Assembly: GCF_016482825.1 (NCBI RefSeq)
Contig: NZ_JAEMNV010000010.1
Coordinates: 124,001-188,000 of the forward strand
Length of the DNA stretch: 64,000 nt
Reading direction: 5' to 3'
From: Antrihabitans stalagmiti
GTDB lineage: Bacteria > Actinomycetota > Actinomycetes > Mycobacteriales > Mycobacteriaceae
This document shows positions 54,101-63,589 of this stretch, in pieces; the stretch's first letter is position 1, and each line of letters begins with the position of its first letter. Below the pieces are notes generated by a model. It searched no databases. It saw only the letters and a list, made by a program, of their open reading frames with translations, and was not told the DNA's origin. The translations under genes and the position numbers were made by a program.

Positions 54101-57100
54101 GCGGTACGAACCTGCTGCCAGGCAACAGCGAAGTCGGGCAACAGAACTCGCCACGACACACCGTCGACGACAAGATGGTGGACGACGAGAACGATCTGGG
54201 ATTCGGCCTGCGCGCTGACCGCCGGCTCGATCCACACCACTTGAAGCATCACGCCGGATCGCGGCGCGAGGCGACCGACGGCAGCAGCGGTGACGTTCTC
54301 CAGCAACGCAACTGGATCGACGCCGACTGCCAGTTCCACCCGACTGACGATGTCGGCCACGTCGACACTCCCCGCGGGAGCAACGACAAGTTCTTCACCT
54401 CGAAGTGTCGCCCGCAGACCATCGTGCTGGTCCAGAACCACGCTGACCGTCCGACGCAGTGCGTCGGAATCGAGATCGGCTGGTGCTGTCACAACAACCG
54501 CTTGGTAGAAGCGATCGACGGCACTCTCCGTCGGAGCCCTCCCGAGTACCTCACGCATGATCGGCGTCAATGGTATTGCGCCGACCCCTGCACCGGGCAA
54601 CTCCGGCAACCGAACCTGCTCACCCGCATCGGCTTTCGCAGCTATCAGCGCAAGCGCGGCGACGGTCTTGCGTTCGAAGACGTCGCGTGGTGTGAAGACA
54701 ACTCCCACGGCGCGCGCTTTCGAGACAAGCTGGATCGCGATGATGCTGTCGCCACCGAGAGCAAAGAACGAATCGTCGACCCCCACACGTTCCAGACCGA
54801 GCACGGCCCCGACGGCATCAGCGATCGTCTTCTCGATAGTGTTCGTCGGTGCACGAAAAGGACTGGTGGACAGTGCAACAGGATCGGGTAGCGCGCGGCG
54901 GTCGACTTTGCCCGCCGGTGTGAGCGGAACTGCTTCCACCTCGACGAATACGCCGGGCACCAGGTGTATCGGCAAGAACTCAGCAGCGAAACTACCGAGT
55001 GCCGCCGAGTCGACCCTGTGCCCGGCAGCGGGCGTGACATAGGCGACCAGGGCGCCGTTCCTGACATCGGTGAGCGCGAACGAGACCGATTCGTGCGCAG
55101 CCAGTACCGCGTCGATCTCACCGAGTTCGATTCGCACGCCGTTGATCTGGACCTGTTGATCACCGCGACCGACATAAAGAAGTCGAGCATCGGCGACGCC
55201 GTCCCAGCGAACCAGATCACCGGTGCGGTAGAGCCGCTGCCCCGACCGATACGGATCGGCGACGAACCGCGCTGCTGTCAGCTCGGGCCGATCGTGGTAC
55301 CCCCGTGCCAGTCCTGCCCCGCCTACGTAGAGTTCGCCGAGAGCGCCGGGCGGCACCGGGCGTAGCCACCGGTCGAGGACGACCGCCCTCATCCCATCGA
55401 TCACACGCCCGATCGTCACGTCGCGCGAATCTGACAGTCGTTCGGAGACCGTGACGACGATGGTCGATTCGGTCGGTCCGTAGCTGTTGTAGAAGCGGCA
55501 CCGATCACCGAATCGATCGACGAGGTCGGGCGGGCAGATATCGCCGCCGACCACGATGGCTTCGAGATCGTCGAGTTCCTCGCCCACCGTCGAGAGCACC
55601 GCCGGCGCCGAGATGATGTGCGTTACCCGCTGCTCCCTGAGCAGCGTCGTCAGATCGTCGCCGCCGTAGACGTCGTTCGGAGCGATGACCATCGTCGCGC
55701 CCGCACTGAAAGCGGCGATCATCTCGAAGATGGAGGCATCGAAGCTGGACGACGAAAACCGAAGTACGCGTGAGGATGTGCCGATACCGAGCTCTGCGCG
55801 ATCAGCAAAAGCAGCGAGACCCTCGTGAGTGACGACCACACCCTTCGGAGTGCCCGTCGACCCCGACGTGTAGATCATGTAGGCCGCGGCTGCCACATCC
55901 GGCCGCGCCGACTCAGCAGGCGCAGGTGGTCCAACGCTGTCGGCCCCGGGCAGCGTCACCCATTCGACGTCGCGGGGTAGCGTCGAGAGTTGTTCGGAAC
56001 CAGCGAGTCCCAGCGCAACGCCGGAATCGGTGAGCATGTGCCGAATACGCTCGACCGGGTAGGTCGGGTCGATCGGCACGAACGCCGCACCCGATTTCGC
56101 GACCGCCCACACCGCGACGACAGACTCTATACCACGTGGAAATGCCACCGCGACAAAAGATTCCGGCCCTATACCGCGGTCCGCAAGCGTTGCAGCCACG
56201 AAATCCGACCAGTGATCGAGTTCGGCGTAGGTGAGCGATCGATCACCACAAACGAGAGCCGCACCTGTCGGGTCGGCCGCGACGCCGCGCCGGAACAGGT
56301 CGGCAAGCACTGCGGGTCGCACCGCCCGCGGCCCCTGAAACGGGACAAGAGCGCCACGTTCGGAGTCGGTGAGCACATTCAGTTCGAAGACGCGGTCGTT
56401 GCTCGCTGCGTCCGCGAAACCCCCAAGCAGCGAAAGGAAACGACGATAGTGATCGCTCACCTCGCTCGCGGCGTACCTGTTCGGATTCGCTTCGAAGTCG
56501 ATTCGTGCGCTGCCCTCGACGCTCGGATACAGGTTGATCGAGAGGTCTTCGACGGGTCCCGTCGACAGCACGTTGAATCGCCCCGGCACCGATCCGAGCA
56601 GCACGTCCGAAGGGAAGTTCATGATGTTGATCGCCGGACCGTAGAAACCGCGCGCGCCACCGGCACCGGCATCGCGACGAAGGTCCTCCGACCTGTAGCG
56701 CTGATGCCGAAGTGCACCGGTCAGTTCGAGTCCGACGGCGGCTACCAGTTCGTACACGGTCGTCGTCGGTGTGATCGACACCCGTAGCGGCACGACGTTG
56801 GAGACCATGCCGCCGGAACGGCGCAGCACCGCGTTCGTGCGGGCGGAGACAGGCAGGCTCAACACAATGTCGTCGAGGCCGGTGAGCCGTGACAGATAGG
56901 CGGCGACCGCGGCGATCACCACCGCGGTGTCGGCGGACTCGAATCTCGTCGCGGCCTCGCCCATCGACGTGACCAGTTCCTGCGACAGCAACCCTCCGAC
57001 GACCTCGGGACGCGACCGCATCGGTCCGGCGCGCGCGGCGAGGCTGATCGGATCAGCGAGGTCGTCGGCCTTACTCGCCCAGTAGTCGCGGTCCTTGGTG

Positions 57101-57756
57101 TACCGCGTCGACGATCGGTAATCGGCTTCGGCGGCGTTGAGAGACGTCAGGTTCGGCACTTTCGACGCCGGTGCGTCCGTCCCCGTCACTGCGGCGGTGT
57201 ACAACTCCGCAACACGATTCATAAAGAGAATCGCGCCGTACCCGTCGAGAGCGATGTGATGTATGCAGGAGTACCAGTAGTAGTGGTCGGCACCGAGCTG
57301 CAGTACGGCCGCGTTGATCAGCCTGTCGGTGAGCAGATCGAGCGGCTCCGAGTAATCGCGCAGCATCCATTCCATCGCCGCTGCAGCAGGGTCAGGTTCC
57401 GCACGGAGGTCGACGCGCTCGATCACGTCGTTGAGCGACGGATCGACGATTTGGTGCGGTTCACCGGCTATCTCGACCAGCCGCAGCATGCCGCTACCGA
57501 CCTCGTGTGCTGCGCGCCTACACGCCTCCTGCAGAACGTCGAGGTCGAGGCGACCTCTGACCTCGACGTAGTTCGCGATGACGATCGGTACGTGTGGCGC
57601 GAGATGCTGGGCGAACCAGATGCCTCGCTGCGCGACCGTGAGAGGAAAGGAGTCCGCTGCAGAGCCGGCTGGGGTGGCCGGGCGAAGGTTGGCGTGGGCA
57701 GCCAACGACTCTGCCGATTCCAAGTGAACCTCTCCGGTGTTTCGAGTGCCGGACAT
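35197..57756 (-). CDS. Six-module nonribosomal peptide synthetase (hydroxamate siderophore)
   Basis: 7,519 residues in one unbroken frame. Domain order: C-A-T-E, C-A-T, C-A-T, C-A-T, C-A-T-E, C-A-T-TE. All six carrier domains keep their Ser (GGDSI before the two E domains, GGNS elsewhere); all six A domains have the YTSGSTG-type loop (FTSGSTG in module 4); both E domains have HHLVxDGVSW. It should build a hexapeptide with D residues at 1 and 5, Ser at 2, released by the C-terminal thioesterase (GWSLGG near residue 7338). Neighbouring N-hydroxylase and formyltransferase genes point to hydroxyornithine or formyl-hydroxyornithine units. An iron box lies 51 bp upstream. The ATG has a weak ribosome-binding site; a TTG at codon 12 has GGAGAGG before it and is an alternative. 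No MbtH-like gene or transporter is nearby. Similar in gene context to RhbD of rhequichelin, but with six modules. Confidence 0.95.
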   Translation of the reverse strand: MSGTRNTGEVHLESAESLAAHANLRPATPAGSAADSFPLTVAQRGIWFAQHLAPHVPIVIANYVEVRGRLDLDVLQEACRRAAHEVGSGMLRLVEIAGEPHQIVDPSLNDVIERVDLRAEPDPAAAAMEWMLRDYSEPLDLLTDRLINAAVLQLGADHYYWYSCIHHIALDGYGAILFMNRVAELYTAAVTGTDAPASKVPNLTSLNAAEADYRSSTRYTKDRDYWASKADDLADPISLAARAGPMRSRPEVVGGLLSQELVTSMGEAATRFESADTAVVIAAVAAYLSRLTGLDDIVLSLPVSARTNAVLRRSGGMVSNVVPLRVSITPTTTVYELVAAVGLELTGALRHQRYRSEDLRRDAGAGGARGFYGPAINIMNFPSDVLLGSVPGRFNVLSTGPVEDLSINLYPSVEGSARIDFEANPNRYAASEVSDHYRRFLSLLGGFADAASNDRVFELNVLTDSERGALVPFQGPRAVRPAVLADLFRRGVAADPTGAALVCGDRSLTYAELDHWSDFVAATLADRGIGPESFVAVAFPRGIESVVAVWAVAKSGAAFVPIDPTYPVERIRHMLTDSGVALGLAGSEQLSTLPRDVEWVTLPGADSVGPPAPAESARPDVAAAAYMIYTSGSTGTPKGVVVTHEGLAAFADRAELGIGTSSRVLRFSSSSFDASIFEMIAAFSAGATMVIAPNDVYGGDDLTTLLREQRVTHIISAPAVLSTVGEELDDLEAIVVGGDICPPDLVDRFGDRCRFYNSYGPTESTIVVTVSERLSDSRDVTIGRVIDGMRAVVLDRWLRPVPPGALGELYVGGAGLARGYHDRPELTAARFVADPYRSGQRLYRTGDLVRWDGVADARLLYVGRGDQQVQINGVRIELGEIDAVLAAHESVSFALTDVRNGALVAYVTPAAGHRVDSAALGSFAAEFLPIHLVPGVFVEVEAVPLTPAGKVDRRALPDPVALSTSPFRAPTNTIEKTIADAVGAVLGLERVGVDDSFFALGGDSIIAIQLVSKARAVGVVFTPRDVFERKTVAALALIAAKADAGEQVRLPELPGAGVGAIPLTPIMREVLGRAPTESAVDRFYQAVVVTAPADLDSDALRRTVSVVLDQHDGLRATLRGEELVVAPAGSVDVADIVSRVELAVGVDPVALLENVTAAAVGRLAPRSGVMLQVVWIEPAVSAQAESQIVLVVHHLVVDGVSWRVLLPDFAVAWQQVRTAEAPTLPPVGTSMRRWAHALADLAAHVESEREHWIATLDCAPTPLGSRPLEPTDTGSSVERMRIDVEPDVTRALLTTVPESFRGGVDDVLATALAIAFASWRPDHPILVTTETHGRDETVVPGADLSRTVGWFTAAYPVRLSLSDIEIADALVGGANAGRALKAVKEQMRAAPGSGIGFGLLRYARSDFDDEAAGLAAPQISFNYLGRIDAPGLAALPAGTGWVPRTDIDLNGRSGADLSVAYVLDINAAVVEGDRLSASFAYPREVLRDDEVTEFAELWRTALLGLVAHTASGIAGGLTPSDVPLVSVDQTRIDLWEAQFEQLRDIWPLAPLQAGLLFHATLTSADVDVYVGQIVLELGGNVDASRMHRAAQRLLDRHDTLRTAFVYDADGVAAQLVLGDLDVPWREVDGDDARVVAAQERSSRFDMATAPLIRFVLVRHSDASDRAAATLVITNHHILFDGWSMPLFVKDLLVLYLTDASIPIAAPSYSDYLQWLAGQDSDAALDDWARALDGVDGPTLLVPDIDVRSAAVPAEHDIPISAEVVAGLAELARSSGATVNTVVQTGWGILLARLLSRDDVVFGATVSGRPAALAGAGETLGLFINTIPVRVRTDRDEPVGALVSRLQIEQAQLLDAHHIGLAAIQARIGTGAVFDTLTVFESYPVDRAGLDEHTDFAGMRVTGIDVADATHYPVAVVVTLEPTLRITLEYAPGVVGHDAARIIGRRFAAVLDAMVSRPTATVGSIGIIDSDERRLVLHEWNATASAVPESTLVDLLDAAAMLHPDAVAVLDHDISLTYAEFTQRADAVARQLASRGIGPESLVAIAMRRSLDYLIAIHAVVRAGGAYVPIDPTQPTARMVHILESAEPDLVLGSRADADLLAANTAVDLDDVMAGAESLAPLIPPTPANAAYVIYTSGSTGRPKGVAVSHGAIVNRLLWMQDSYPIDTDDVVLHKTPATFDVSVWELFWPLLTGARVVIAEHDGHRDPRYLADLVAKEQVTTLHFVPSMLDVFLETAPAGDCASVRQVFASGEALPRSTVERAHGVLDAELHNLYGPTEAAVDVTFHRTDPADTGPVPIGAPVWNTQVYVLDGQLTPVPVGTPGELYLAGAQLARGYVGRPDLTADRFVADPFADGQRLYRTGDLVRWNADGELDYIGRTDFQVKLRGQRIELGEIESVLTEFGGVVGAVVVVRDDRLVGYVTARAGVRIDTHELADHAALTLPQYMVPTAFVVLDAMPLGPNGKLDRSALPDPVGTVAGTVAPSTQAEVDVAHIFSELLGGAAVGATDSYFELGGNSLTATRVIARVNARFGIELSVRQLFDAPSVRGLAALADAAEKAADLPTLAAGARPDRLPLSPAQQRMWLLNRIDPGSGAYNIAAALRITGALDVGALDAAIADVIERHEVLRTVYPDSPEGPEQFVRHGASPHGSIAPIEAAPQSVAAHVGAVMATGFDVTTEVPLRVSLLRSAPDDYVLVMVVHHIAADGFSMGPLTRDVMVAYLARSSGAAPRWAPLAVQYADYALWKLAVLGAEEGEGSRHRRQLDFWRGALEGVPQLLELPTDRARPVVGSGRGGSVDVGIDADVVDGVRRLAVASRSTPFMVVHAALVVLLARLSGGEDVAVGTPVAGRGEAVLDDLVGMFVNTVVLRTRVDGLSTFADLLGVVRDGDVSAFANADVPFERVVEVLAPGRSTAHHPLFVVALSVEEPAPRVELAGLVVQPLDAEEVVAKFDLQVTVTLSETGAASCRWTYATDLFDRSTVEAVAQRFARILQDVVADSSRRVIDLDEVSDTEVAGLVPAVGPGGVVPVLLPDLFAAGVVASAGGVALVSGGTSVSYAELDARSDVVARVLIGHGVGPDCVVAVAFARGVDSIVAVWAVAKSGAAFLPVDPSLPRERVEHMVVDSGVVVGLTDAAGRGGLPSSVSWLVLAGEHLDDVVLDEVSGVGCGPVSDGERTSSLRVDHAAYVMYTSGSTGLPKGVVVTHAGLAVFSAAARPELGVSAESRVLRFSSSSFDASVFEMVVAFSAGAVVVVADPGVVGGAELTELLVAQRVSHIVSAPAVLGTVDADVLDQLEAVVVGGDVCPPDLVARFGSRVRFFNSYGPTESTIVITMTSPLVDAGVVSIGSLLAGARAVVLDRWLRPVAAGVAGELYVGGPGLARGYHDRVGLTAARFVADPFAAGERLYRTGDVVRWQIGGAGGVPVLEYVGRSDFQVKIRGMRIELGEVDAVLSADPAVAFAVTVARAGAGGELALVSYVVAAAGLSVDVDVVRAQCERVLPGYMVPASVMVLESVPMTAAGKVDLRALPDPVFVVAEFVAPRTDSEVLVAEVFGAVLGVARVGVDDDFFALGGNSLSATRVVSRINERAGTALGVRVLFDASTVAGVAAVVADSGRGDRPVLAAYERPLRVPLSLAQTRMWFLNRYDPTSTANNLSLALRFSGDLDPAVLRSAVADVIERHETLRTRYPDSDTGPWQEVLPVDAVEIELGSEAVGEHELHELFVRLAGRSFDVSVEVPVRVALHALRDGDHILFVVLHHIAADGFSLGPVAHDVMVAYSARTAGTDPAWQPLTVHYADFSLWQRDVLGDETDPESLVSSQIHYWREALADAPESIELPTDRARPAQQSFQAREIDFEIDSAVYRQLQSVANANGATLFMVVHAAFAVLLARLGAVDDVVVGTPVAGRGEQALDDVVGMFVNTLPLRTRVDGGSSFAELLRLVREVDLGAFAHADLPFERMVEVLDPSRSTARHPIFGVALSFQNMAPTTFELPGLTISALEADNPVSAFDLHLTMTPRDGDIAASLTYATDLFDERSAMHLVSRLQRVLAAVGAKPAVRVGDIDILAPAEVEATFARNITDAVVSDVMLLDAFEARVAQSPGAVALRFGGLSLTYAEFDGRVSRLARFLIEGGVGPESLVGLAIRRSLDLVVGMYAIVRAGGAWVPLDPDHPVDRIGHILETATPVCVLTTSRDRVEGLGSVPVVEIDVVDLSGFSAVPVAGSERLGAVRGDSPAYVIFTSGSTGKPKGVAVSHAAIVNQLAWMGAQYGLVESDVYLQKTATTFDVSLWGYFLPLQVGASVVVASPDGHRDPQYLAETIAAHGVTVTDFVPTGLSVFAGVADAELLSSLRLVFVIGEALPPETVSAFGSVCSAAVHNLYGPTEAAVSVTYSPAVADGGSVPIGVPEWNTQVFVLDSRLRPVPDGVSGQLYLAGVQLARGYVGRAGLSADRFVANPFGGGGSRMYRTGDVVRWNGSGVLDYVGRSDFQVKFRGQRIELGEIESALSGLVSVRQAVAAVVATESGDQLVGYVVPEAGVVPDPSDLVAGVARVVPAYMVPSAVVVLEEFPLNTSGKLDRKALPLPVFAARVFRAPVSASEVLVAGVFAEVLGIDRVGVDDDFFALGGNSLVATQATARIGAALGVRVAVRSVFDGPSVSGLAALIDELSVDAAEGGERVELVAGPRPQHIPLSLGQTRMWFLNQFEPESAAYNIPLALRLTGSLNIVALQAAVGDVLERHEALRTVFPDVGDGPVQRILSAEEVALQLDPIDVSTDELPRRALDVVSRRFDVTTTVPIAGALFRCETDYVLVMVVHHISADRISLAPLARDIVVAYESRVRRQQPGWAPLSVQYADFAIWQRRVLGSDADPTSIAHRQLDYWKATLRGLPEVLVLPSDRPRPPVASHRGAAVEFVVDPATTERLEHLARAAGATTFMVLHAAFAVTLARLSATSDIAIGTPVAGRGERALDDVVGMFVNTLVLRTHIDGAERFSDVLAQVRDVDLGAFGNAELPFERIVDALQPTRSQSHAPLFQAAFAFEHQQADAIELPGLTVTEFAFDAEIAQFDLALTMAEASAPGMGLAGTLRFATDLFDRDTAAAFVDRFVRIVEAVAAQQDIVVGDIDLLSLDERTALVPVLGPRGIEPASLADLVAAAVAANPDGPAIVWDGETFTYRAVDKWTTRLARVLIDHGAAAEMLVALALPRSLDSVRSVWAVAKTGAAFLPVDPSYPAQRIAHMLGDSGAALGITTAELRSGLPDSVTWLVLDDIVDEIASAATDPITDADRILPARLHNAAYMIYTSGSTGVPKGVVVTGTGLANLAAERRVRYRIDSSSRFLHTASPSFDMAVGEIVSALSAAAALVIAPTSSVGGDALAELLDRESVSHALITPAVLATIAPDAHPMLEVLGVGGEACTPELVARWQPGRVMLNGYGPTEATDISTVAELSAGKPVSIGIPVHGFGVQVLDTRLLPVPVGVVGELYVAGPGLARGYHGRRGLSAQRFVANPYGEPGERMYRTGDVVAWNSEGELVYHGRSDGQVKIRGHRIELGEIEAAAVRSPGVRQAVVLVHATPLGQRLAAYLVGSAVDSAAVRTSLEDSLPRQLLPDAYVVVDELPVTVNGKLDRDALPTPEFVTAAVEFTAPEGETESAIAAVFAELLGVERVGRDDSFFALGGDSIASIQLVSRAKARGIVFSPRDVFEQKSVAALATLAHRAGGDPVPVLDELPGRGIGSLPLTPVMRLMTARGHFDRYAQTVALSLPTGIDRAGVVATLRTVIDHHDLLRARVVGNGEQAQLDVAAAGTVDVDALVHRCELAQGGDVAATARVEVDCALDRLDPAAGRMLQFVWLDPVNEPGALVVVAHHLVIDGVSWRVLVPDLVSAWAQLRSGAAPVLDEVGTSFRRWAHSLADLAVDPATLAELDHWRDVSAGSDPDLGSRAFDPMIDTIETVEHVCVELDAADTEALLTGIASVFRGGVNDGLLAALAIAVRRWRAARGADESSLLLQLEGHGREEWAVPGADLSRTVGWFTSVYPVRLDLADVDQGSAGELAQAVKTVKEQLHAVPRRGIGYGLLRHLGADTSDVLAALPDPQLSFNYLGRVSGSEIPVGLSELGWTPTDLGDVGARANATMPAPAVLDINAIVTDKHGAPTLTATFAYPSGLLSNAEVSELAANWTTALHALADYVRSGADPGLTPSDVALARVTQTDLTRWEATYSGLADVWPLSALQRGLAFHTQLATESVDPYTTQQSLELNGPLDTDRMRAAVDALLARHETLRTAFVATSSGQLVQLVLDRVETPWREIDLRGSTDLTSAIAAAEAGELGTPFELDAPPLVRFALVRCGPLNYRLVVTLHHINVDGWSMPLLLKDLLVLYATNADSSMLQRVPSYKTFLAWLAERDDHAAAQAWTAALAGLDQPTLLAHGAASGAGVTGAIVCDTGAELLARLTGVGARLGVTMNTLVQASWGIVLARMLGRDDVVFGATVSGRPADLPGVESIVGLFINTLPVRIALDEDETIADLLVRVQSEQAALLDHHHLGLSDIQRIAGDAADFDTLTVFESYPVDAATVAAAGAIDGVRVVGVSGRDETHYPFTLTIVAGTTLTLTLKYKTALFTTEFATQMRDQLVRVLEALAGDEHIPVGVIDIIGADEARRTAPARGRSSAPASTLIYLIATAVQQHPDGVALHWAGRDHTYADADAWANRVARMLIARGAEPETFVALALPRSADSVRSVWAVAKTGAAFVPVDPTYPADRIAHMLTDSGAAIGVTTSAQRPGLPDTVDWVVLDECEEELAGASTAAIDTDELLAPVRLSNPAYMIYTSGSTGVPKGVVVTHSGLANLAAERRERYRVQPTSRFLHNTSPSFDMAVGEMISALSAAATLVVSPAPGSAEEFTDFLTSRAVTHALITPTMLAALDPEGLDSLAVLGVGGEACNAELVARWQPGRVLLNGYGPTEATDISTVAELLVGKPIAIGTPVHGFEVMVLDTRLRPVPRGVAGELYVAGPGLARGYHGRLGLTSERFVANPFGDAGARMYRTGDVVAWNADRELEYRGRGDNQVKIRGHRIELGEIDAALVEHADVDYCVTLARTVDNGETALISYVVPTKGSAPDSAQIIAFVAEFLPRHMLPAAVVAIGSIPRTPTGKLDEAALVTPTLAARVPYRAPSTPTEVAITEIFAQVLSPRSDGAPDIGADDNFFDLGGNSMIAMRALALLREKTNAPVSLQWLLTDPTPSSIAALIDSPESDESGGAFDIVLPIRTSGPDAPVFFIHPIVGLSWCYSTFAPHVEGTRPIYGIQTPAALGAEVLPESIDALAVRYAAEIRAIQKSGPYHLVGWSLGGVLAHAIAVALRDAGESVDALVLLDSVAHPVDSHDEQLRTGDLLAGLGLSGDLEVEIDSLTVDSTDELLTQLDGVELPASPEQIHRLVEAAEHNAALLRLHTPRRFDGDVLFFTAAAGRSDVARTADSWLPYVERIVANHRIDCTHWQMCTADTLETVGPLVGRYLERDWAAEQLEVER
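39187..43715 (-). other. NRPS module 5 (C-A-T-E), residues about 4681-6190
   Basis: The C-domain active motif reads HHISADR instead of HHxxxDG near residue 4815: both His and the Asp are kept, the Gly is Arg. A-domain code DMGLGGGDIK, identical to module 6 and not one I can assign. Carrier GGDSI near 5673; E-domain [10 protein letters not shown] near 5863, so residue 5 should be D. Confidence 0.85.
43716..46884 (-). other. NRPS module 4 (C-A-T), residues about 3625-4680
   Basis: C domain HHIAADGFS near 3759. The A-domain code read by eye is DVWDFILVSK: the frame resembles the Ser code, but the positions matching His278, Ser301 and Asp331 are changed, so Ser is doubtful. The A and T parts share the G/T-rich coding strand of module 3. 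Carrier Ser near 4624. Confidence 0.8.
46885..50059 (-). other. NRPS module 3 (C-A-T), residues about 2566-3624
   Basis: C domain HHIAADGFS near 2703. The A-domain code is DAFVVGSIVK, one residue from module 1, so modules 1 and 3 probably load the same or a similar residue. The coding strand here is markedly richer in G and T than in modules 1, 2, 5 and 6, giving runs of Val and Gly. Carrier Ser near 3573. Confidence 0.85.
50060..53205 (-). other. NRPS module 2 (C-A-T), serine-specific, residues about 1518-2565
   Basis: The C domain (HHILFDGWS near 1677) starts with the [13 protein letters not shown] form typical of domains that accept a D-residue donor, fitting the upstream epimerase. The A domain reads DVWHFSLVDK, the well-known serine code. 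Carrier Ser near residue 2516. Confidence 0.9.
53206..57756 (-). other. NRPS module 1 (C-A-T-E), residues about 1-1517
   Basis: The C domain (HHIALDG near residue 169) is EntF-like: it shares WYWY-type residues before the HH motif, a [16 protein letters not shown] segment and [14 protein letters not shown], all with close counterparts in EntF. The A-domain code read by eye is DAFIVGSIVK (last Lys assumed), which I cannot assign. Carrier Ser near residue 1003; E-domain His pair near 1195. A first-position C domain suggests an acyl or aryl cap on residue 1, which would be a D residue. Confidence 0.85.
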
Positions 57757-57806
57757 CCGTCTCGTGCGCGGTCGAACGGGGAGTGATCGAGCAACTCCAA
57801 GTTCGG

Positions 57807-57825
57807 TTAGGTTTGCATAACCTTT
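57807..57825. promoter_or_regulatory. Iron box between the NRPS and formyltransferase genes
   Basis: TTAGGTTTGCATAACCTTT matches 15 of 19 positions of the IdeR/DmdR consensus and is nearly palindromic (AGGTT/AACCT arms). It is 51 bp from the NRPS start and about 100 bp from the formyltransferase start, placed to control both divergent genes by iron. Confidence 0.8.
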
Positions 57826-57925
57826 GCTGGTCGGTCAAGCTGGGAGGGCACCTCGCGGGGAGCACACGCTGGTTCGCAATCAGCCGACGCAACCACGCCG
57901 CCGATAGCAGAAAAGGTCAATTCAC

Positions 57926-58870
57926 ATGCGCGTAGCGACATTCGGGTACCAGACGTGGGGTCACAAGACCCTGCAGGCGGCCATCGACTCCGGCCACGAC
58001 GTTGTGCTTGCCGTCACACACCCGCGTAGCGATCACGTATACGAGACGATCTGGTCGGATTCGGTCGAAGATCTGGCACGCGCGAACGGCATTCCCGTCC
58101 ATCTCGCCAAGCGGCCCGACGATGCTCTACTCGCGGCAGTCACCGAAGCCGCGCCCGACATCATCATCGCCAACAACTGGCGGACCTGGCTCCCCCGCGA
58201 GGTGTACGACTGGCCCAAGTTCGGCACGCTCAACCTGCACGATTCGCTGCTGCCCAAGTTCACCGGCTTCTCCCCCGTCATCTGGGCAGTCATCAGCGGA
58301 GCCGAACAGGTCGGCCTCACCGCACACCGCATGGACGAAGGACTCGACACAGGAGACGTCCTGCTGCAGAGCGCAGTGCCGATCAGGCCCGACGACACCG
58401 GTACCGATCTCGTGCGCGCAACCATCGACCTGATCCCCGACCTGCTCACCGAGTCGCTACGCCTGATCGAATCAGGCGAGGCAACCTGGACACCGCAGAA
58501 CCTCGACGACCGCACGTTCTTCCACAAGCGCACGGAAGGCGACAGCCGCATCGATTGGCGTTGGCCTGCCGAGGCGATCGAGCGTTTCGTCCGCGCCCTG
58601 TCGGACCCCTACCCGAACGCGTACACCTACTTCCGAGGTCAACGCCTACGGATCCTCGAAGCCTCCGTATCGCGCTGCGTGTACGGCGGCACGCCGGGTC
58701 GGGTGTTCATTCGTGAGGGCAAAGGCATGGTGATCGTCGCGGGCGCCGATGCCTACCTCGGCCAGGGCCGTGGCTTGGTGATCGAGCGAGTCCGTACGGA
58801 CGACGGCGTCGAGCACAACGCCGACGAATTCTTCCCACACGGCGGCGGCTACCTGACCGACGAGGCATAA
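57926..58870 (+). CDS. Hydroxyornithine formyltransferase (methionyl-tRNA formyltransferase-like)
   Basis: 314 residues. The formyl-tetrahydrofolate-dependent active site is present: Asn-x-His in LNLHDSLLPKFTGFSP (about residue 107) and the Asp in MDEGLDTGDVL. A C-terminal domain (about 205-314) follows. It is unlikely to be the housekeeping Fmt because it diverges from the siderophore NRPS across a shared iron box and begins MRVATFGYQTWGHKTL rather than like Fmt. It would N5-formylate N5-hydroxyornithine, as CchA and RhbC are thought to do. AAAAGG precedes the ATG. Confidence 0.92.
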   Translation: MRVATFGYQTWGHKTLQAAIDSGHDVVLAVTHPRSDHVYETIWSDSVEDLARANGIPVHLAKRPDDALLAAVTEAAPDIIIANNWRTWLPREVYDWPKFGTLNLHDSLLPKFTGFSPVIWAVISGAEQVGLTAHRMDEGLDTGDVLLQSAVPIRPDDTGTDLVRATIDLIPDLLTESLRLIESGEATWTPQNLDDRTFFHKRTEGDSRIDWRWPAEAIERFVRALSDPYPNAYTYFRGQRLRILEASVSRCVYGGTPGRVFIREGKGMVIVAGADAYLGQGRGLVIERVRTDDGVEHNADEFFPHGGGYLTDEA

Positions 58871-58882
58871 CGACCGGATCGG

Positions 58883-59899
58883 TCAGCCCGGCTGCCTCGT
58901 CCAATCGAGTAGCTCGTCGACTGCCCACGTATTGATCACACGATCCGCCGGTACGTCGCACGCCTCCGCTCGCTCGCAGCCATAACCCTGCCAGTCGAGC
59001 TGGCCTGGTGCGTGCGCGTCGGTATCGATCGAGAAATGGCAGCCCGTTTCCAGAGCCATCTCGATAAGTCGTCGCGGTGGGTCACGGCGCTCGGGCCTGC
59101 TGTTGATCTCGACGGCCGTTCCGAAGCGTCGGCACGCCTCGAAGACCACCTCGGCGTTGAACTTCGACTCCGGGCGAGTTCCCCGTCCACCTTCGACGAG
59201 GCGACCCGTGCAATGGCCGAGCACGTCGACGTTCGGATTGGCGATCGCATAGACCATTCGCCGCGTCATGGTGTCGGAATCTGCGCGCAGGTTCGAGTGC
59301 ACGCTCGCAACGACGATGTCGAGTTCTGCCAACAGATCCGCGTCCTGATCCAAGCCACCGTCGTCGAGGATGTCGACCTCGATACCGGTGAGGATTCGGA
59401 AAGGGGCAAGCTCGGCGTTGAGCTCGGCGATGATGTCCAACTGCCGTCGCAACCGCTCGGCGGACAAACCGTTCGCGACGGTCAGGCGCGGCGAATGGTC
59501 GGTCAACGCACAGTATTCGTGACCGAGAGTTGCTGCGCGGCGCATCATTTCCTCGATCGGGCTGCCACCGTCCGACCAATCCGAGTGCGTGTGCAGGTCG
59601 CCGCGCAGCGCGGCGAGCAGTTCTCGTCCGCCGGTGCCGATCTCGGCAGCCTGATTCTTCAATTCCGTGAGGTACACCGGTTCGCCGCCTGCCGCGGCCT
59701 CGCTGATGACCTTTGCGGTCTTCGGTCCGATTCCAGGCAGGTTGGTCCAGGTGTTCGCCTTCGCGTGCAGGACGCGCTGCGCATCGGTGAGATCGGAGAC
59801 GATGTCGGCCGCTCGTCGGTAGGCCTTGACTCGATGCGTCTCGGCTCGCGATCGCTCGAGCCAGAACGCGACCTCCCGCAGCGCTTCGATCGGATCCAT
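58883..59899 (-). CDS. PHP-domain phosphoesterase with N-terminal helix-hairpin-helix
   Basis: 338 residues, like the C-terminal half of bacterial DNA polymerase X without the polymerase domain. Residues about 1-95 hold a helical segment with a hairpin-helix motif, LPGIGPKTAKVISEAA. The PHP metal-binding motifs follow: DLHTHSDWSDG, LTDHS, ASVHS and SIDTDAHAPGQLDW. It may be a DNA-end phosphatase or nuclease, or histidinol-phosphatase-like. Tail-to-tail with the formyltransferase gene (12 bp). Confidence 0.88.
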   Translation of the reverse strand: MDPIEALREVAFWLERSRAETHRVKAYRRAADIVSDLTDAQRVLHAKANTWTNLPGIGPKTAKVISEAAAGGEPVYLTELKNQAAEIGTGGRELLAALRGDLHTHSDWSDGGSPIEEMMRRAATLGHEYCALTDHSPRLTVANGLSAERLRRQLDIIAELNAELAPFRILTGIEVDILDDGGLDQDADLLAELDIVVASVHSNLRADSDTMTRRMVYAIANPNVDVLGHCTGRLVEGGRGTRPESKFNAEVVFEACRRFGTAVEINSRPERRDPPRRLIEMALETGCHFSIDTDAHAPGQLDWQGYGCERAEACDVPADRVINTWAVDELLDWTRQPG

Positions 59900-59971
59900 G
59901 AACCCATCCTGGCGGATCGACCGACATCACGTTGCCCGGGGTCGGGCTGACGCCGGTGTTACCGTTCGGGC

Positions 59972-62041
59972 GTGACGTCGGAAACCACCACCTTCGATTC
60001 GCCGTACTCGCATGGATTCGCAACTGTCGCGGTCGCTGTGCCGTCGGTTCGAGTAGCCGATCCACGGTTCAGTGCCGACCAGACCATCGCACTCGTGCGC
60101 CGTGCCGCCGCCGGTGGCGCAGCCTTCGTCGCATTCCCCGAACTCGGACTTTCCGCGTACAGCATCGACGATCTGGTCCAGCAGGACGCATTGCTCGACG
60201 CGAGCCTCGATGCACTCGAATCGGTTCGGTCGGCGACCCGCGGATTGTCGATCGTCGTAGCGGTCGGAGCACCACTTGCCTTCGGCGCGAGCCTGTTCAA
60301 CTGTGCGGTCGTGCTGCAGGACGGCCGGATACTGGGTGTCGTTCCGAAGTCGTATCTCCCCAACTACCGAGAGTTCTACGAGCAGCGGTACTTTGCCGCC
60401 GCCCGGGACGTCGTGACCTACACCGTGCGACTCCTGGGTAGCGACGTCCCCTTCGGCACCGACCTGCTTTTCGAAGCACGTGGCATTGCCGGCTTCACCG
60501 TGCATGTCGAAGTGTGCGAGGACCTTTGGGTGCCGATTCCGCCGAGCACCTGGGCGGCACTCGGTGGTGCCACCGTCCTTGCGAACCTCTCGGCAAGCAA
60601 TATCACCACCGGCAAGGCCGACTACCGGCGGGCGTTGTGCACGGCGCATTCCGCTCGCTGCATCGCCGCTCACCTCTACGTGAGCGCAGGATTCGGTGAA
60701 TCCACGACCGACCTGGCATGGGACGGCGACGCACTCGTCACCGAGAACGGCACGCTGCTTGCTCGTTCCGAACGATTCGCGACCGACGAGCAACTCGTTT
60801 TCGCCGACATCGACCTCGATCGACTACGTCAAGAACGTATGCGCACGACCAGTTTTCAGGATCAGGTCGGCGATTACTCCGATCGCGCACGGGCGTTGCG
60901 GCGCATACCTTTCGATGTCCCGGCCGAAGATACGCACCCGGACGAGTCCGTCGAACTCCGCCGCTCGGTCCCCCGCTTTCCCTACGTGCCTAGTGATTCC
61001 GCCGATCGCGATGCACTGTGCCGCGAGGTGGAGAGCATCCAGGTGCAGGGCCTGACCAAACGACTGCGCAGTTCCGGCATCGATCGCATCGTGATCGGGG
61101 TGTCAGGCGGCCTCGACTCGACGCTCGCGTTGCTTGTGGCAGTCGAGACGATGGACCGGCTCCGCCTGCCGCGCACCAACGTCCTCGGCTACACGATGCC
61201 TGGTTTTGCAACGGGGTCGGCATCGCTCGGACGCGCGCACGACCTCATGCGAGCTCTCGGCGTAGCCGCGGCCGAGATCGACATCAGATCGTCGTGCCTA
61301 CAGATGCTGAAGGATCTCGACCACCCGTACGCCCGTGGCGAGCAGGTGTACGACGTGACGTTCGAAAATGTCCAGGCCGGCGAGCGTACGTCGCACCTGT
61401 TTCGACTCGCGAACCAGCAGGGCGCGATCGTGCTCGGAACCGGCGATCTCAGCGAACTCGCTCTCGGCTGGTGCACCTACGGCGTCGGCGATCAGATGTC
61501 GCACTACAACGTCAACGGCTCGGTTCCCAAAACGCTGATCAGACATCTCGTGCGCTGGATGATCAAGTCGGACAGGTACTCCGACGAGACCTCGGTTGTG
61601 CTCGGCGCCATCCTCGACGACGTCATCTCACCGGAACTCGTCCCCGCAGGTGCCGACGGTCAGGCGCAGGACACCGAAGCCGCGATCGGTCCGTACGAAC
61701 TGCACGACTTCTTTCTCTACTACCTCACCAGGTTCGGGTATCGGCCGAGCAAGATCGCCTACCTCGCGCACGTTGCATGGCGCGACCGCACCCGCGGCGA
61801 CTGGTCCGATCTGATTCCGCCCGACGGTCGGCACGAATACGATCTCGCGACGATCGAAGGGTGGTTGACGATCTTTCTGGATCGGTTCATGCGCAATCAG
61901 TTCAAACGATCCGCGATGCCGAACGGCCCGAAAGTCGGTTCGGGCGGCTCACTTTCGCCCAGGGGCGATTGGCGCGCGCCGAGCGACGCGTCTTCGGCGG
62001 CGTGGCTCGACGAGTTGCGCCGCGGCGTTCGTGGTCAGTAG
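59972..62041 (+). CDS. nadE: Glutamine-dependent NAD+ synthetase
   Basis: 689 residues with two domains, as in M. tuberculosis NadE: an N-terminal glutaminase of the nitrilase fold (Glu57 in FPELGLS, Lys126 in VPKSYLPN, Cys near 181 in VEVCEDLW) and a C-terminal synthetase with the ATP loop [12 protein letters not shown] near residue 376. It makes NAD from deamido-NAD, ATP and glutamine. GTG start without a clear ribosome-binding site. The 3' end overlaps the DHFR-family gene by 7 bp tail to tail. Confidence 0.96.
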   Translation: MTSETTTFDSPYSHGFATVAVAVPSVRVADPRFSADQTIALVRRAAAGGAAFVAFPELGLSAYSIDDLVQQDALLDASLDALESVRSATRGLSIVVAVGAPLAFGASLFNCAVVLQDGRILGVVPKSYLPNYREFYEQRYFAAARDVVTYTVRLLGSDVPFGTDLLFEARGIAGFTVHVEVCEDLWVPIPPSTWAALGGATVLANLSASNITTGKADYRRALCTAHSARCIAAHLYVSAGFGESTTDLAWDGDALVTENGTLLARSERFATDEQLVFADIDLDRLRQERMRTTSFQDQVGDYSDRARALRRIPFDVPAEDTHPDESVELRRSVPRFPYVPSDSADRDALCREVESIQVQGLTKRLRSSGIDRIVIGVSGGLDSTLALLVAVETMDRLRLPRTNVLGYTMPGFATGSASLGRAHDLMRALGVAAAEIDIRSSCLQMLKDLDHPYARGEQVYDVTFENVQAGERTSHLFRLANQQGAIVLGTGDLSELALGWCTYGVGDQMSHYNVNGSVPKTLIRHLVRWMIKSDRYSDETSVVLGAILDDVISPELVPAGADGQAQDTEAAIGPYELHDFFLYYLTRFGYRPSKIAYLAHVAWRDRTRGDWSDLIPPDGRHEYDLATIEGWLTIFLDRFMRNQFKRSAMPNGPKVGSGGSLSPRGDWRAPSDASSAAWLDELRRGVRGQ

Positions 62042-62616
62042 TGCTTGCTGTACTTCACAAATGCGACGCCGTCGTTGAACACCCGACTGGACGTCACACG
62101 AAAGGTGAGTGGCTCGACCGAGCGACCGCCCGTACCGAACAGCGGCCGACCCGCACCGAGCACGATCGGGTACAGCTTGAGGTAGATCTGGTCGATCTCG
62201 GGCAGTAGGTGGTGCGCAAGTTCGCCACCACCGCACAGCCAGATTCCGAGACCCATCTCCTTCTTCAGGGCGCGCACCGTCTCCAACGCGTCCGTCTTCA
62301 CCAATTCGATTGCGGGATCCGGACTCTCGGTCAACGTCGTCGACACGACGTACTGCCGCAGATGTGCGTACGGACTGGAGGTGCCGGTCTTGACCCCGAA
62401 GTCGTGGGTCTTGCGTCCCATCAGAACGGTGTCGAAGGTGTCGTTCGTCGCGTCGATACCGAGGGCTTCGCGCACTCGTGTCGGCAGCGTCTCGGGATAC
62501 TGCGCAGTGATCGCCGGACCGTGATCACCTCCGACCGGAAAGAAGTCGACGGTGCCGTCCGCGGCGGCGATGAATCCGTCGATCGTCGAGGCAACGTAGT
62601 ACGTGAGTTTTCGCAT
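62035..62616 (-). CDS. Dihydrofolate reductase family protein (RibD C-terminal type)
   Basis: 193 residues. It starts [21 protein letters not shown] and has [10 protein letters not shown], the [15 protein letters not shown] nucleotide loop, and [20 protein letters not shown] near the end, all typical of stand-alone RibD_C/YwjB-like reductases. Substrate unknown; it is not the housekeeping DHFR, which has a different active-site pattern. Confidence 0.87.
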   Translation of the reverse strand: MRKLTYYVASTIDGFIAAADGTVDFFPVGGDHGPAITAQYPETLPTRVREALGIDATNDTFDTVLMGRKTHDFGVKTGTSSPYAHLRQYVVSTTLTESPDPAIELVKTDALETVRALKKEMGLGIWLCGGGELAHHLLPEIDQIYLKLYPIVLGAGRPLFGTGGRSVEPLTFRVTSSRVFNDGVAFVKYSKHY

Positions 62617-62719
62617 CCGACCCTCCTATATCGAATCCACGGCGTCGAACTCTCCCTGTTCGGATCTCTTCATGCACCGTAGCCCGCGCGCGGAGCCGTC
62701 GGCGAAAATATTCCAACTT

Positions 62720-63577
62720 CTACAATCGGGGGCGCGGCTGACATTTCGGGCACGAGAAGGACGAGCGATTCATGAACTTCTCACGGCGAATAGGTGCGCC
62801 GCAGCGACGGCACGGCCTGTCCTCGCGACCGTAGGCGGCCAACGAGCGTTCGAAGTACCCGGATTGGCCGTTGACGTTGACATAGAGCGAATCGAACGAC
62901 GTGCCACCCTTCGTGAGGGCCTCTCCCATCACGGATCCGACATGGTTGAGCAAACTTCGCAATTGTGGGCGGGTCAACTTGTCGGTGAGCCGATTGCCGT
63001 GAATCTTGGCGCGCCACAACGCTTCGTCGGCATAGATGTTCCCGACGCCCGATACGACGGTCTGGTCGAGCAGCGCACGTTTGATCTCGGTGTGCTTGCC
63101 GCGAAGGATGCTGACGACGCTTTCGGCGTCGAAGAAGGAGTCGAGTGGATCACGCGCTATGTGTGCGACCGGTTCCGGTACGACGGTGCCGTCGACTTCG
63201 CGCAGCGGCGCGAGTGCCCAACCTCCGAAGGTTCGCTGGTCGACGAAACGTAACTCGCGACCGGTGTCGAGGACCGCGATGATGCGGGCATGTTTCTCGA
63301 CCGGGGCGTCGGGCGGCTGCACCAACATCTGGCCACTCATACCGAGGTGCACGACGAGGGCATCGCCGGAATCTTCCAAGGTCAGCCAGAGAAACTTGCC
63401 ACGCCGATCGGCACTGACGATCTGCTGTCCGGTGAGGCGTCCGACCAGGTCGTTCTCGCCGGTGAAATGGCGACGAATCGCGCGTGGGTGCAGGACTTCG
63501 ACCGCTTCGATGGTCGCACCGACAACGTGTGCGGCGAGCCCTCGACGAACGACCTCGACCTCGGGAAGTTCCGGCAC
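62720..63577 (-). CDS. mutM: Formamidopyrimidine-DNA glycosylase MutM (Fpg)
   Basis: 285 residues, base-excision repair of 8-oxoguanine. The catalytic N-terminus PELPEVE directly follows the initiator; the GRRGKF-like loop is DRRGKFLWL; the helix-two-turn-helix includes [15 protein letters not shown]; the C-terminal zinc finger is CRRCGAPI...CPKC. GTG start, 12 bp after the rnc stop, as in the mycobacterial rnc-mutM pair. Confidence 0.97.
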   Translation of the reverse strand: MPELPEVEVVRRGLAAHVVGATIEAVEVLHPRAIRRHFTGENDLVGRLTGQQIVSADRRGKFLWLTLEDSGDALVVHLGMSGQMLVQPPDAPVEKHARIIAVLDTGRELRFVDQRTFGGWALAPLREVDGTVVPEPVAHIARDPLDSFFDAESVVSILRGKHTEIKRALLDQTVVSGVGNIYADEALWRAKIHGNRLTDKLTRPQLRSLLNHVGSVMGEALTKGGTSFDSLYVNVNGQSGYFERSLAAYGREDRPCRRCGAPIRREKFMNRSSFSCPKCQPRPRL

Positions 63578-63589
63578 GGTTGCGCTTGG

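Noticed and set aside
57926-58870. Calling the formyltransferase the housekeeping Fmt
   Set aside because: Its iron-box context and divergence from the NRPS gene fit siderophore biosynthesis, and no def or other translation gene is adjacent.
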